Origin: Nostoc sp. TCL240-02
GTDB taxonomy: Bacteria > Cyanobacteriota > Cyanobacteriia > Cyanobacteriales > Nostocaceae
Reading direction: 5' to 3'
DNA length: 64,000 bases
Assembly (NCBI RefSeq): GCF_013343235.1
Contig: NZ_CP040094.1
Coordinates: forward strand, 1,488,501 to 1,552,500
This document shows, piece by piece, positions 1 to 10,500 of the stretch. Made by a program: the position numbers and the translations under genes. The notes under the pieces were generated by a model. That model ran no database searches. It was not told the DNA's origin and was given only the letters and a program-made list of their open reading frames with translations. Position 1 is the stretch's first letter, and every line of letters starts with the position of its first letter.

Positions 1-2
1 AA

Positions 3-3000
3 TTGCATATTGGTGGTGCTGGATTGGCTCGTGGTTATCTTCACAGACCAGAACTCACAGCCGAGAAGTTTATCTCTCACCCCTTTCTAAACGGAGTGAA
101 AGATGACCAATTTTCAAAGAACTATCGCCTCTACAAAACAGGGGACTTGGTTCGCTACCAAGCCGACGGAACCATAGAGTTTTTGGGACGGATCGATCAT
201 CAGGTGAAAGTTCGGGGCTTCCGTATCGAACTCGGAGAAATTGAAGCCTTACTGAACCAACATCCAGAGGTACAGACAAGTGTAGTTGTGATTCAGGGCA
301 ATGAACCAAGTGATCGCCGTTTGGTAGCTTATGTAGTTCTTCAGCGCGATCGGGTAGTGGCAATTAGTGAACTAAGCCGCTTCCTAGAGAAGAAACTACC
401 AAGTTATATGATACCAAGAGCCTTTGTGATTCTGGAAACATTGCCCTTAACACCTAATGGCAAAATAGACCGCCGTGCCTTGCCTGCGTTTGATCCAGCC
501 AAACTCCATCTCGAAGCAGGTGCGATCGCACCTCGCAATCCAGTTGAAGAGGTATTAGCCGGGATTTGGCAAGAAGTTCTGGGTGTGGAAATCCTTAGTA
601 TCTACGACAATTTCTTTGAGTTAGGCGGGCATTCACTATTAGCAACCAGAGTTATTTCTCGTGTTAAGAAAGCTTTTGAGGTCGATTTACCTCTACGTGG
701 TTTATTTGAGTCACCAACGGTAGCTAGACTAGCCGCAGAAATTCACAAGGCAATGAAAGCAGAAATAGTCAGAGAAATTCCGCCTATCCAGCGCGTTGCT
801 AGAGACGGTCATTTACCACTGTCGTTTGCCCAACAAAGATTATGGTTATTAGAACAACTCCAGCCAGACAGCTTTATGTACAACATACCTGTAGCTGTGC
901 GGCTCATAGGTTCTTTGAATGTGGCTTTGCTAGAGCAGAGTTTGAATGAAATTGTCCGTCGTCACGAAGTCCTAAATACTACTTTTTATATGGTAGATGG
1001 ACAACCATTTCAGGCTATTCCTACTGAAAGTGGCACTAACATCTCAACCCAAACTGTGACATTGCCAGTATTAGACCTGCGCGACTTACCAGAGGTAGAA
1101 CGGGAAGTTAAGATTCAACAACTCATTATCGAGTCAGCCCAACACACTTTTAATCTAGCCCAAGCTCCATTAATGCGATGCACTGTGCTGTGCGTCGGTG
1201 AACAAGAACATATAGTATTGTTCACAATCCACCATATTGTTTCAGATGGCTGGTCAATGGGTATATTCATTCGGGAGTTAGCATTACTGTACGAAGGCTT
1301 TTCTTGTAATAAACCTTTTCTACTCCCAGAATTACCCATTCAATATGCAGACTTTGCTGTATGGCAAAGACAGTGGTTACAAGGAGAAGTACTAGAAACC
1401 CAACTCGCCTACTGGAAGCAACAATTGGGGAATAACCTCCCTGTCATGCAATTATCAGATCGTCCCCGCACAGACATTAAAACCCGCCGGGGTGCTTCTC
1501 AAACTTTTGTAATTCCTCCTCAAGAGTCCTTAGCACTGCAAACCCTCTCACGCCAGCAGGGTGTCACCTTATTTATGACCTTGCTAGCAGGATTTCAGGT
1601 GTTACTACAACGCTACACAAATCAAGATGACATCGTGATTGGCACTGATGTCGCTAACCGTAACTTAGCTGAAACTGAGTTGTTGATAGGTTTTTTTGTG
1701 AATCTGCTTGTCTTACGCACCGACTTGAGTGGTAATCCAAGTTTTCGAGAGTTGCTTGGGCGAGTGCGCCAAGTAGCATTAGGAGCTTATGCTCATCAAG
1801 ACTTACCTTTTGATGAATTAGTAAAAGCTCTACAACCGGAGCGGAATTTAAGCAATACTCCGCCATTATTTCAGGTATTATTTGTCCTCCAAAATGCACC
1901 CATGCCGCCTTTGGAATTACCAGGAATAACCTTAAGTTTGTTAGAAATTGAACACAAAGTCGCTAGATTTGATTTAGCACTATTTCTGACTGAAACAGAG
2001 CAAGGAATTTCAGGTAAGTGGCAATATAACTCTGACTTATTTGATGCCAGCACTATCATTCTTATGACCGATCGCTTCCAGACACTTCTTAAGAGTATAA
2101 TTTCACAACCTGATGCACGGATTGGTAGCTTAGAAATGCTGACTGAAGTTGAAAGAGAACAACAAGCTATACAAAAAAAAGAACGTAGAGCCTTTAATCA
2201 GAAAAAGTTAATCGGCATTACTCCCAAAGCTGTTAGCTTGTTACCAGAAAGATTGATAAAAACTAATTATCTCCAACCTGGGCAAACATTTCCTCTCGTA
2301 ATTCAGCCAGCTACAGACGATATTGATTTGGTCGCTTGGGCTAAAAATAACCAGGAATTTATTCAGACAGAATTATTAAAGCATGGGGCAATTTTATTTC
2401 GAGGTTTTAATGTAGAATTAGTCTCAGAATTTGAAAATTTTGCTCAGACAATTTCGCCAGACTTGTTTGGTGATTATGGTGATTTACCTCGAACTGGAGA
2501 AGGTGGTAAAGTTTATGGTTCTACCCCTTATCCGCCTGATAAAGCAATTCTTTTTCATAATGAAAGCTCTCATTTACATCAGTGGCCTCTAAAAATTTGG
2601 TTTTTCTGTGTGCAACCAGCACAACAAGGTGGAGAAACACCGATTATAGACTGCCGCCAGGCTTACAAAATTCTCAATCCCAAGCTGCGAGAAAGATTAG
2701 ATAGAAAACAATTAATGTATGTTCGTCACTATACAAATGGGCTGGATGTAAGCTGGCAAAACTTCTTTCGTACCGATGACAAATCTATCGTAGAAAATTA
2801 TTGTCGTCAGACTAAAATTGATTTTGAATGGTATGATGATAACAGTCTAATTACGCGCCAAGTTCGTCCAGCTTTAGCAGTACATCCAAAAACGAACGAA
2901 CCTGTATTTTTTAATCAAATTCAGTTACACCATATAGCGTATCTAGATCCAGAAGTTCGGGAATCTTTATTGTCTACTTTTGGAGATGAAAAGCTACCGC

Positions 3001-3203
3001 GTAATGTTTATTACGGAGACGGTACTCCTATAGAAGACTCAGCTATTGCAGAAATAAATGAAGTTTATCAGCAGTCTCAAACTAGCTTTACTTGGCAAAA
3101 AACCGATATTTTGATGTTAGATAATATGCTAAATGCCCACGGACGAAATCCATATATAGGTTCTCGCAAACTTGTTGTGGCAATGGCAGAAATGATTCAG
3201 TAA
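3..3203 (+). CDS. NRPS (partial): A(C-terminal part)-PCP-C-TauD hydroxylase
   Basis: This is the 3' part of a nonribosomal peptide synthetase; the frame is open to the left edge. Residues 1-160 are the end of an adenylation domain (YKTGDL, VRGFRIELGEIE and NGKIDRRALP motifs). A carrier protein follows with its phosphopantetheine serine in ELGGHSLL near residue 210. A condensation domain covers about 265-700 with an intact HHIVSDGWS site near 410. The last 300 residues form a TauD/SyrP-like Fe(II)/2-oxoglutarate oxygenase: HNE metal ligands in FHNESSH near 853, and distal His and 2OG-binding Arg in AHGRNPYIGSRK near 1047. The C domain has no A domain of its own downstream, so it probably serves the module in the NRPS at 4167, with the fused oxygenase beta-hydroxylating that residue. 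Family assignments are firm; the hydroxylation target is inferred. Confidence 0.93.
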   Translation: MHIGGAGLARGYLHRPELTAEKFISHPFLNGVKDDQFSKNYRLYKTGDLVRYQADGTIEFLGRIDHQVKVRGFRIELGEIEALLNQHPEVQTSVVVIQGNEPSDRRLVAYVVLQRDRVVAISELSRFLEKKLPSYMIPRAFVILETLPLTPNGKIDRRALPAFDPAKLHLEAGAIAPRNPVEEVLAGIWQEVLGVEILSIYDNFFELGGHSLLATRVISRVKKAFEVDLPLRGLFESPTVARLAAEIHKAMKAEIVREIPPIQRVARDGHLPLSFAQQRLWLLEQLQPDSFMYNIPVAVRLIGSLNVALLEQSLNEIVRRHEVLNTTFYMVDGQPFQAIPTESGTNISTQTVTLPVLDLRDLPEVEREVKIQQLIIESAQHTFNLAQAPLMRCTVLCVGEQEHIVLFTIHHIVSDGWSMGIFIRELALLYEGFSCNKPFLLPELPIQYADFAVWQRQWLQGEVLETQLAYWKQQLGNNLPVMQLSDRPRTDIKTRRGASQTFVIPPQESLALQTLSRQQGVTLFMTLLAGFQVLLQRYTNQDDIVIGTDVANRNLAETELLIGFFVNLLVLRTDLSGNPSFRELLGRVRQVALGAYAHQDLPFDELVKALQPERNLSNTPPLFQVLFVLQNAPMPPLELPGITLSLLEIEHKVARFDLALFLTETEQGISGKWQYNSDLFDASTIILMTDRFQTLLKSIISQPDARIGSLEMLTEVEREQQAIQKKERRAFNQKKLIGITPKAVSLLPERLIKTNYLQPGQTFPLVIQPATDDIDLVAWAKNNQEFIQTELLKHGAILFRGFNVELVSEFENFAQTISPDLFGDYGDLPRTGEGGKVYGSTPYPPDKAILFHNESSHLHQWPLKIWFFCVQPAQQGGETPIIDCRQAYKILNPKLRERLDRKQLMYVRHYTNGLDVSWQNFFRTDDKSIVENYCRQTKIDFEWYDDNSLITRQVRPALAVHPKTNEPVFFNQIQLHHIAYLDPEVRESLLSTFGDEKLPRNVYYGDGTPIEDSAIAEINEVYQQSQTSFTWQKTDILMLDNMLNAHGRNPYIGSRKLVVAMAEMIQ

Positions 3204-3233
3204 TCGAAAAAATAAATATAAATAAATTCCATT

Positions 3234-3242
3234 AAAAGGAGG
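3234..3242 (+). promoter_or_regulatory. Strong Shine-Dalgarno fixing a TTG start
   Basis: An AAAAGGAGG sequence lies 8 bases before a TTG codon at 3251. The paralogous methyltransferase at 30406 begins with ATG and the similar residues MIST, against MISS here, which supports TTG as the true start. Confidence 0.75.
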
Positions 3243-3250
3243 ATAAATAC

Positions 3251-4015
3251 TTGATATCTTCAAAACAACGCAATACTAATCATGATGCGATCGCTTCCAT
3301 CTACGACTTGAAAACTCTACTAGAACGCCACGACATCGTGCTGGAGTGTATAGACAAATTAATCCTTCAAAATATTCCAGAAGGAGCACATATTTTTGAC
3401 CTCGGTTGCGGTACAGGACAAATTGCCCAACGGCTACTAAAAAGAGGTTATCAAGTAACTGGACTTGATAGCTCTGAAGGAATGCTTAATATTGCTCGTG
3501 AGAATGCACCAGAAGCTAAGTTTCTTCTAGATGATGCCCGCTTTTTTAAATTACCGCCAACTTTTAATGCAGTTATTTCTACAGATGTAGTTCTGAATTA
3601 TATCCTCAGCATTGAAGAATTACAGAATACATTTCAAAACGTGTATGATGCTTTGCTAGAAAATGGTATATTTGCTTTTGAATTATATCTAGAAGAATTA
3701 TGTGAATCAAGTTGGAAAAATAATGAATCTGGTGGAGGTGTCAAAGAAGATAATGTCTGGGTTGATATTTGGAGCTACGATTCAAATAGCAAAATAGGTC
3801 GAAAAGACACTACCAGATTTGAATTTATAAATGGGAACTGGCAACGCTTAGATAGAAGCTTTTTCTTAAAAGCTTATTCAGCAGCAGAAGTTAAAATAGC
3901 TCTAGAAAAAGTAGGATTTACAGAAGTTAGTATTTATGATATTAACCACGAACTTGAAGTAAATAAAACCTCTGAAGCTGCCTGCTTCGTTTGTCGTAAA
4001 CAGCTAAGTAAGTAG
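3251..4015 (+). CDS. Class I SAM-dependent methyltransferase, cluster tailoring enzyme (copy 1)
   Basis: This 254-residue protein has a Rossmann-fold methyltransferase core: motif I DLGCGTGQIAQ near residue 50, an acidic loop GLDSSEGML, and DDARFFKLP further on. It starts with TTG behind a strong ribosome binding site. It lies 47 bases after the hydroxylase-fused NRPS and before the interface-domain NRPS, all on one strand. A close paralog at 30406 sits beside the second hydroxylase module; both share the stretch ARENAPEAK. The repeated pairing suggests that each enzyme methylates the product of its neighbouring hydroxylase, for example by O-methylation of a beta-hydroxy group or a carboxylate. 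That substrate is inferred only; the methyltransferase fold is clear. Confidence 0.85.
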   Translation: MISSKQRNTNHDAIASIYDLKTLLERHDIVLECIDKLILQNIPEGAHIFDLGCGTGQIAQRLLKRGYQVTGLDSSEGMLNIARENAPEAKFLLDDARFFKLPPTFNAVISTDVVLNYILSIEELQNTFQNVYDALLENGIFAFELYLEELCESSWKNNESGGGVKEDNVWVDIWSYDSNSKIGRKDTTRFEFINGNWQRLDRSFFLKAYSAAEVKIALEKVGFTEVSIYDINHELEVNKTSEAACFVCRKQLSK

Positions 4016-4100
4016 GTATAATTCAGCAACATTGTATTTTCTTTATGAAGAATAATGATAAATGTAATTATCTTAAATAATTCTTGAAAATCTCCAATTC

Positions 4101-4140
4101 TTCTCTCTGCGTTCTCTGCGCCTCTGTGGTTAATTTATTT
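4101..4140. repeat. Dispersed intergenic repeat (CTCTGCG type)
   Basis: The stretch TCTGCGTTCTCTGCGCCTCT followed by GTGGTTAATTTATTT lies between the methyltransferase and the next NRPS. A diverged copy is at about 62351-62410, also just upstream of an NRPS gene. I know similar sequences as common intergenic repeats in Nostocales. Confidence 0.6.
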
Positions 4141-4166
4141 TTAAAAATGACTTAGGGCTTTTATAT

Positions 4167-7100
4167 ATGTCAGCTCAAATAACTCAGGGTTTTCGCCTTT
4201 CCCCTCAACAAAAGCGTCTTTGGTCATTACAGCAATATAATTCAGCTTATTTTGCTCAATGTGCCCTTCTTTTAGAAGGCAAACTCAAACCAGAAGTATT
4301 AAAAGCTGCTTTAGAAAAAGTCATTATTCGACATGGAATTTTACGTACAACTTTTCACTGCCTACCGGAAATGACAATTCCTGTAATGGATGTAAAAAAT
4401 AGTAGTATTTTCTCTTGGGATAACATCGATCTGAGTCATTGTGAACCCAAGGAAATCTCAAGTAAAATTGCAAAGCTTTTCCAAGCAGCAGCGTCCCTGA
4501 ATTTGGACTTTGATCAAGGAACACTGTTACATATATCTCTACTAACGCTCTCAATAAAAAAGCATATTTTACTTATTAGTCTGCCTTCAATTTGTGCCGA
4601 TACTTGGACACTCAAAAATTTGGTGACAGAAATCAGCAATTCATACTCTGCTTATTTACAAGGTGAGAGAATATCTGAAGAAGTTGTACAATACCTACAA
4701 TTCTCAGAATGGCAGAATCAATTACTCACAGATGAAGATGCAAAAGCAGCGAAGCAATATTGGCATGAGCAACTTTCTCCAATTGCTTCCTTGAAATTAC
4801 CTTTTGAAAGTCAGCCATCACAGCCATTTAAGTTTGAGATAAACTATTGTCGATTAGATATTTCCCCTGATGTGACAGCCAAAATTGTCAACTTAGCTCA
4901 AAAGTATGATACTTCTACTGCTGTCATCTTACTAGCTTGCTGGCAAACGCTGATTTGGCGACTTACAGGACAGCCAGATATCGTTATTGGTATGGCTAGC
5001 GATCGCAGAGACTACGAAGAACTATACAGTTTATTAGGACTTGTTGCTACTTGGTTGCCAATTAAAAGCCATTTGACACCAGACATACGCTTTCAAGAAG
5101 TTGTAGAACTAGCTAATCAGACTATAGAAGCTAGTGCAGAATGGCAAGATTATTTTGTGCCAGAACCGATAGAAAATCATGAAAAACTAGCTTTTCCCAT
5201 CGGTTTCGAGTTTGAGCAACTACCAGAAAAACTCGTTGCTGGCGACCTATCATTTTCACTTGAGCAATATTACAGTTGTATTGAACAATTTAAAGTAAAA
5301 CTCACTTGTACTCAACGCGAGCATTCTTTAAGCACAGAGTTCTACTACGATGTAAATTACTTTACAGCCGATACTATTGAACGTATAACCAGACAATTCC
5401 AAATTTTATTAACTAGTGTAACTGCTAATCCCGAAGAGAAAATTAGCCAATTAGAAATTCTGAGCTTTAGCGATCGCCAACAATTATTAGTAGAATTTAA
5501 CCAAACACATATTGACAATCCCCAATATAAATGTATTCACCAACTATTTGAAGAACAAGTACAAAAAACACCAAATAAAATTGCCGTTGTCTTTGAAGAT
5601 CAACAACTAACTTATGCACAGTTGAACCGCAAAGCCAATCAACTTGCCCACTATTTGCAGCAGCGAGGAGTCAAGCCGGAAGTTTTAGTAGGACTTTGCA
5701 CAGAGCGTTCGCTCTTGATGATTATTGGGCTTTTGGGCATCATCAAAGCTGGTGGAGCCTATCTACCACTAGATCCAACCTTACCCAAGGAAGGTTTTGC
5801 TAGCCGATTGCAGGATCTCGAAATACCATTGATATTGACACAACAGCGATTAGTCGATAACCTGCCAACAGATGTAGCACAGATAGTCTGCTTAGACACA
5901 GATTGGGATATCATTGCCGATCACAAAGATGAAAATCCCATCAGTGAAATCACAGCCCAGAATTTAGTTTATGTCTTGTTCACCTCTGGCTCTACTGGTA
6001 AACCGAAGGGAGTTGCGATCGAACACCAGCAACTGCTGAATTACCTTCACGGAATCACACAGAGGTTAGATTTATCAAGCACAACTAACTTTGCCACTGT
6101 TTCCACCTTAGCTGCTGACTTGGGTAACACTGGAATCTTTGCTGCCCTTTGTACTGGTGGATGTCTGCATATATTATCCATCGAGTGTGCTACTGACTCA
6201 GCAATCTTGGCAAAATACTGCCGCACCCATCCCATTGACTGTCTCAAAATTGTCCCCTCCCACCTTGCTACTCTTCTCGCCTCTGCCCCATCCGATTCCA
6301 TCTTGCCCCGCCAGCAGCTAATTCTGGGTGGCGAAGCTGCAAGTTGGCAACTTATTGAGCAGATTCGCCAGCAAGCTCCATCCAGCTTAATCTTCAATCA
6401 CTATGGCCCTACAGAAGCCACTGTAGGGGTTACTACCTTCGCAGTTGGAAATCAGCAAATTAGTACGCAGACAGTACCCCTTGGTCGTCCACTTGCCAAT
6501 ACGCAGATTTATTTACTAGATAAGCAACTGCAACCAGTACCCATTGGTGTACCAGGTGAACTGTATATTGGTGGTACGGGGTTAGCTAGAGGTTATCTCA
6601 ATCGGTCTGATCTAACGGCAGAAAAGTTCATTCCTAATCCTTTTGCAGAGATGGGTTCGCGTCTATACAAAACTGGTGACATAGCTCGTTACCTAGCTGA
6701 CGGCAATATTGAATTCATTGGGCGAGTTGATCAACAGGTAAAAATTAGGGGCTTTCGTGTTGAACTTGGAGAAATTGAAAGCGTACTGTGTCAACATCCG
6801 CAAGTACAACAAGCTGTAGTTTCTGTTCGGGAAGACAATAGCAACAAATCCTTAATAGCTTACGTTGTTTCTAAGCAAACACAAACACTCAATGTTAGCG
6901 AACTGCAAAGATTTCTCAGAGAAAAACTACCAGAATACATGATGCCCTCAACTTTTATCATGTTGAAGGCTCTGCCACTAACATCCAATGGTAAAATCAA
7001 CCGTAATGCACTTCCAGAATCAAATGGCGATCGCCCAGAATTGGCAGCAAATTATGAACCACCACAAACTGAGGTAGAGCAAAGCATCGCTAATATCTGG

Positions 7101-7370
7101 CAACAGATTCTTCATATTGAGAAAGTGGGCATTCATGATAATTTCTTTGATATCGGTGGTCACTCATTATTGCTTGTTCAAGCTCACGCTAAACTACGAG
7201 AAATTTTCCTCAGCAATATATCGGTGATTAATTTATTTGAATATCCAACTATCAACTCATTAGCTAAATATTTAACGCAAAAACAGACCGAAGTAGTTTC
7301 TTTTGAAGAAAGCACTCAACGCGCCCAAAGCCGCACTGAGTCTAGGCAGTCAAGGGCGCAATATAGGTAA
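4167..7370 (+). CDS. NRPS: interface-type C-like domain-A-PCP (Asp-like pocket)
   Basis: This 1067-residue synthetase starts with a condensation-superfamily domain (about 1-450, opening RLSPQQKRLWSLQQ). The HHxxxDG active site is absent: the aligned place near residue 138 reads SLPSICADTW. This fits the noncatalytic interface domains described next to beta-hydroxylases in siderophore NRPSs. An A domain follows (about 465-920) with FTSGSTGKPKG, NHYGPTEATVG and YKTGD motifs. My manual pocket reading is D-L-T-S-I-G-H-V-G, close to the Asp-type codes I recall (DLTKxGHxGK). The alignment needs a three-residue insertion before the first D. A PCP with GGHSLL near 998 ends the functional part, followed by a polar tail rich in S, R and Q. 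Condensation must come from the C domain of the upstream protein. Confidence 0.92.
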   Translation: MSAQITQGFRLSPQQKRLWSLQQYNSAYFAQCALLLEGKLKPEVLKAALEKVIIRHGILRTTFHCLPEMTIPVMDVKNSSIFSWDNIDLSHCEPKEISSKIAKLFQAAASLNLDFDQGTLLHISLLTLSIKKHILLISLPSICADTWTLKNLVTEISNSYSAYLQGERISEEVVQYLQFSEWQNQLLTDEDAKAAKQYWHEQLSPIASLKLPFESQPSQPFKFEINYCRLDISPDVTAKIVNLAQKYDTSTAVILLACWQTLIWRLTGQPDIVIGMASDRRDYEELYSLLGLVATWLPIKSHLTPDIRFQEVVELANQTIEASAEWQDYFVPEPIENHEKLAFPIGFEFEQLPEKLVAGDLSFSLEQYYSCIEQFKVKLTCTQREHSLSTEFYYDVNYFTADTIERITRQFQILLTSVTANPEEKISQLEILSFSDRQQLLVEFNQTHIDNPQYKCIHQLFEEQVQKTPNKIAVVFEDQQLTYAQLNRKANQLAHYLQQRGVKPEVLVGLCTERSLLMIIGLLGIIKAGGAYLPLDPTLPKEGFASRLQDLEIPLILTQQRLVDNLPTDVAQIVCLDTDWDIIADHKDENPISEITAQNLVYVLFTSGSTGKPKGVAIEHQQLLNYLHGITQRLDLSSTTNFATVSTLAADLGNTGIFAALCTGGCLHILSIECATDSAILAKYCRTHPIDCLKIVPSHLATLLASAPSDSILPRQQLILGGEAASWQLIEQIRQQAPSSLIFNHYGPTEATVGVTTFAVGNQQISTQTVPLGRPLANTQIYLLDKQLQPVPIGVPGELYIGGTGLARGYLNRSDLTAEKFIPNPFAEMGSRLYKTGDIARYLADGNIEFIGRVDQQVKIRGFRVELGEIESVLCQHPQVQQAVVSVREDNSNKSLIAYVVSKQTQTLNVSELQRFLREKLPEYMMPSTFIMLKALPLTSNGKINRNALPESNGDRPELAANYEPPQTEVEQSIANIWQQILHIEKVGIHDNFFDIGGHSLLLVQAHAKLREIFLSNISVINLFEYPTINSLAKYLTQKQTEVVSFEESTQRAQSRTESRQSRAQYR

Positions 7371-7524
7371 GCTGTTAAGCATTTAATTTGCACATTTTAA
7401 CGGCAGGTGAGAGGGTTTCTAGCTTTTATTGACAAGAAAAATGGTACAACTTCTAGGTGCAACAGCTTAAAACTATCTGACCAAGATTAAAATTAATAAA
7501 ATCTTTACTAACAAAAACTTACGC

Positions 7525-10500
7525 ATGACACATGACGACCTGAAGGAGACTCAAATAAGCGATTTAGACATAGCTATTATCGGTATGTCGGGGCGTTTTC
7601 CTAAAGCCAATAATTTGGATAACTTCTGGCAAAACCTCAAAGATGGTTTGGAAGCAATTTCATTTTTTTCAGACCAAGAGCTAGAATCAATGGGAGTAGA
7701 TACAACTACATTAAATAATCAAAATTATGTCAAAGCAAATGCTGTACTAGAAGATATAGAATTATTTGATGCTGCATTCTTTGATTACTCTCCCAAAACA
7801 GCAGAAATAATAGATCCCCAGCACCGCCTCTTTTTAGAAACAGCTTGGGAGGCTTTAGAAAGTGCTGGCTATGATTCTAAAACTTATCAAGGTCGAATTA
7901 GTGTTTACGGTAGCGCCAGTATTAGTAGTTACTTTTTATTCAATCTTTTTTCCAATCCTGAATTAATCAAATTAGTTGGTCTTGACCAAATTAGACATCA
8001 TAATCGTACAGATAATCTGACTACACGAGTTGCTTATAAATTAGATTTAAAGGGTTCAGCTATCACTGTCCAAACTGGATGTTCTAGTTCATTAGTCGCT
8101 ATTCATTTAGCCTGCCAAAGCTTAATAGATCGTGAATCCGATCTGGTTTTAGCAGGTGGAGTTTCTATAACTAATTTAAAAAAGACTGGCTATGCGTATC
8201 AAGAGGGGGGAATTTTGTCTCCCGATGGACACTGCCGCGCCTTTGATGCCAAAGCGCAAGGAACAGTTGGCGGTGATGGGGTAGGTATAGTAATTTTAAA
8301 ACGACTAGCAGATGCGATCGCTAATGGAGATTATATTCATGCTGTGATTAAAGGTTCAGCGATTAATAATGATGGTTCTGCCAAAATTGGCTATACAGCT
8401 CCTAGTATCGATGGTCAAGCCAAGGTGATTGCTGAAGCTCTCGCCATCAGCAGAATTGAACCCGATATGGTCAGTTATGTAGAGGCTCATGGCACTGGCA
8501 CCGTTTTAGGAGATCCCATTGAAATTGCAGCCCTAACTAAATCTTTTCGCGCCAGAACTCAGAAAAAGAATTTCTGTGCCATTGGTTCAGTAAAAACGAA
8601 TATCGGCCACCTAGATACTGCATCTGGTGTTGCAGGTTTAATCAAGACTGTCCTCGCACTCAAACACAAGCAAATACCACCCAGCTTACACTTTCAAGAA
8701 CCATCACCCCAGATTGATTTTGCTAAGAGTCCCTTCTACGTTAACGCCAAGCTTTCAGAATGGAAGTCAAATGGACACCCTAGACGTGCAGGGGTCAGTT
8801 CCTTTGGTATTGGTGGCACTAACGCTCATATAGTTCTAGAAGAAGCTCCGGTAGAGAAGCAGAGAAGGCAAGGGGAGCAGGGCAGGGAACATCATCTGTT
8901 GGTTATTTCTGCGAAAACGGAATCAGCATTAGAGGCAGCTACGGCAAATCTGGCTAATCACCTCAAACACCATCCCGATTTAAACTTAGCTGATGTTGCT
9001 TACACTCTAGGGGTAGGTCGTCGAGCTTTTGATTATCGTCGGGTGGTAGTTTGTCAAGACCTTGATAATGCAATCAAAGTTTTAGAGGCAAAAGACCCGC
9101 AAAGAGTTCTGACGCACTATCAAGAACCAAGTGAGTCAGAGGTTATGTTTATGTTTCCCGGTCAGGGATCTCAGTACGTAAACATGGGTGTAGAATTATA
9201 CCAATTTGAACCGATTTTCCGGGAACAGGTTGATTATTGTTGTGAACAACTTAAACCTATTTTAGGATTAGACTTACGCACTATTCTCTATCCTAGTCAA
9301 GAACAGACCCAATGGGCGACAGAACTGTTGACACAAACTTATATTACTCAGCCGGCGTTGTTCGTCACTGAATACGCTCTAGCACAGTTGTGGATAGCTA
9401 GGGGAGTGCATCCTAGTGCAATGATTGGTCACAGTCTGGGCGAATATGTCGCCGCTTGTCTAGCTGGGGTATTTTCTTTAGCAGATGCATTAATGCTAGT
9501 TGCTACCCGTGGACAACTGATGCAGCAACTACCTTCAGGCGCAATGCTAGCTGTAGCATTGTCAGAGCAACAAGTGCAGTCATTGCTAAACACAGAAACA
9601 TTCTATAAAACATCTGTGCAAGTGGCAGCGATTAACGGGCCATCTCTGTGTGTGGTTTCGGGACAAGAGTCAGCAATTGAACAGTTGCATAACAGCTTGA
9701 CTGAGCAAGAAACTGACTGTCGCCGTCTACATACCTCCCATGCCTTCCATTCTGCAATGATGGAGCCAATTATTGACTCGTTCATCGCAAAGATCAGAAA
9801 AGTTAATTTAAAAGCACCGCAAATTCCCTTTATCTCCAATGTCACTGGTACTTGGATAACTGCTGCTGAAGTAACTGAACCAAGTTATTGGGCTAGACAT
9901 CTCAGGGAGACAGTACGTTTTTCTGAAGGTATTGCACAGTTGTTGCAAAAACCAAAGCAAATTCTCCTAGAAGTGGGGACTGGGGGGACATTGAGTAAAT
10001 TCGCTAAATTTCATCCAGATAAGGTGGCACAGCAAGTTGTATTAACTTCATTACGCCATCCACAAGAAAGTCAATCGGATTTCGGTTTATTAAACACATT
10101 GGGTCAGTTATGGCTTTTGGGAGTAAAAGTGAATTGGTCAGGGCTTTATACTCATCAACAGTGTCATCGCCTTCCCTTGCCTACCTATCCCTTTGAGCGT
10201 CAGCATTATTGGATTGAACCCCAAAAAGCAGAGGCTGTTAAAAGTGTACAATCTCTACCATCCAAAAAGCCGGATATTGCCAACTGGTTCTATATTCCAT
10301 CATGGAAACGCTCTTCACTACCCACCCATCAACCATCTGAGAAGTCAGTTGTTTCCTGCACTTTAGTATTTATCGATGAATGCGGCTTAGGTGAAGAATT
10401 AGTCAAACGACTTGAACTTGAAGGTCAGGCTGTAATTACTGTTAGAAGTGAACCGGAATTTAATCAATTGAATGAACGCGTATATACTCTTAATCCTCAA

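Noticed and set aside
6047..6397. 116-residue minus-strand frame
   Set aside because: It is a shadow of the adenylation domain of the NRPS at 4167.
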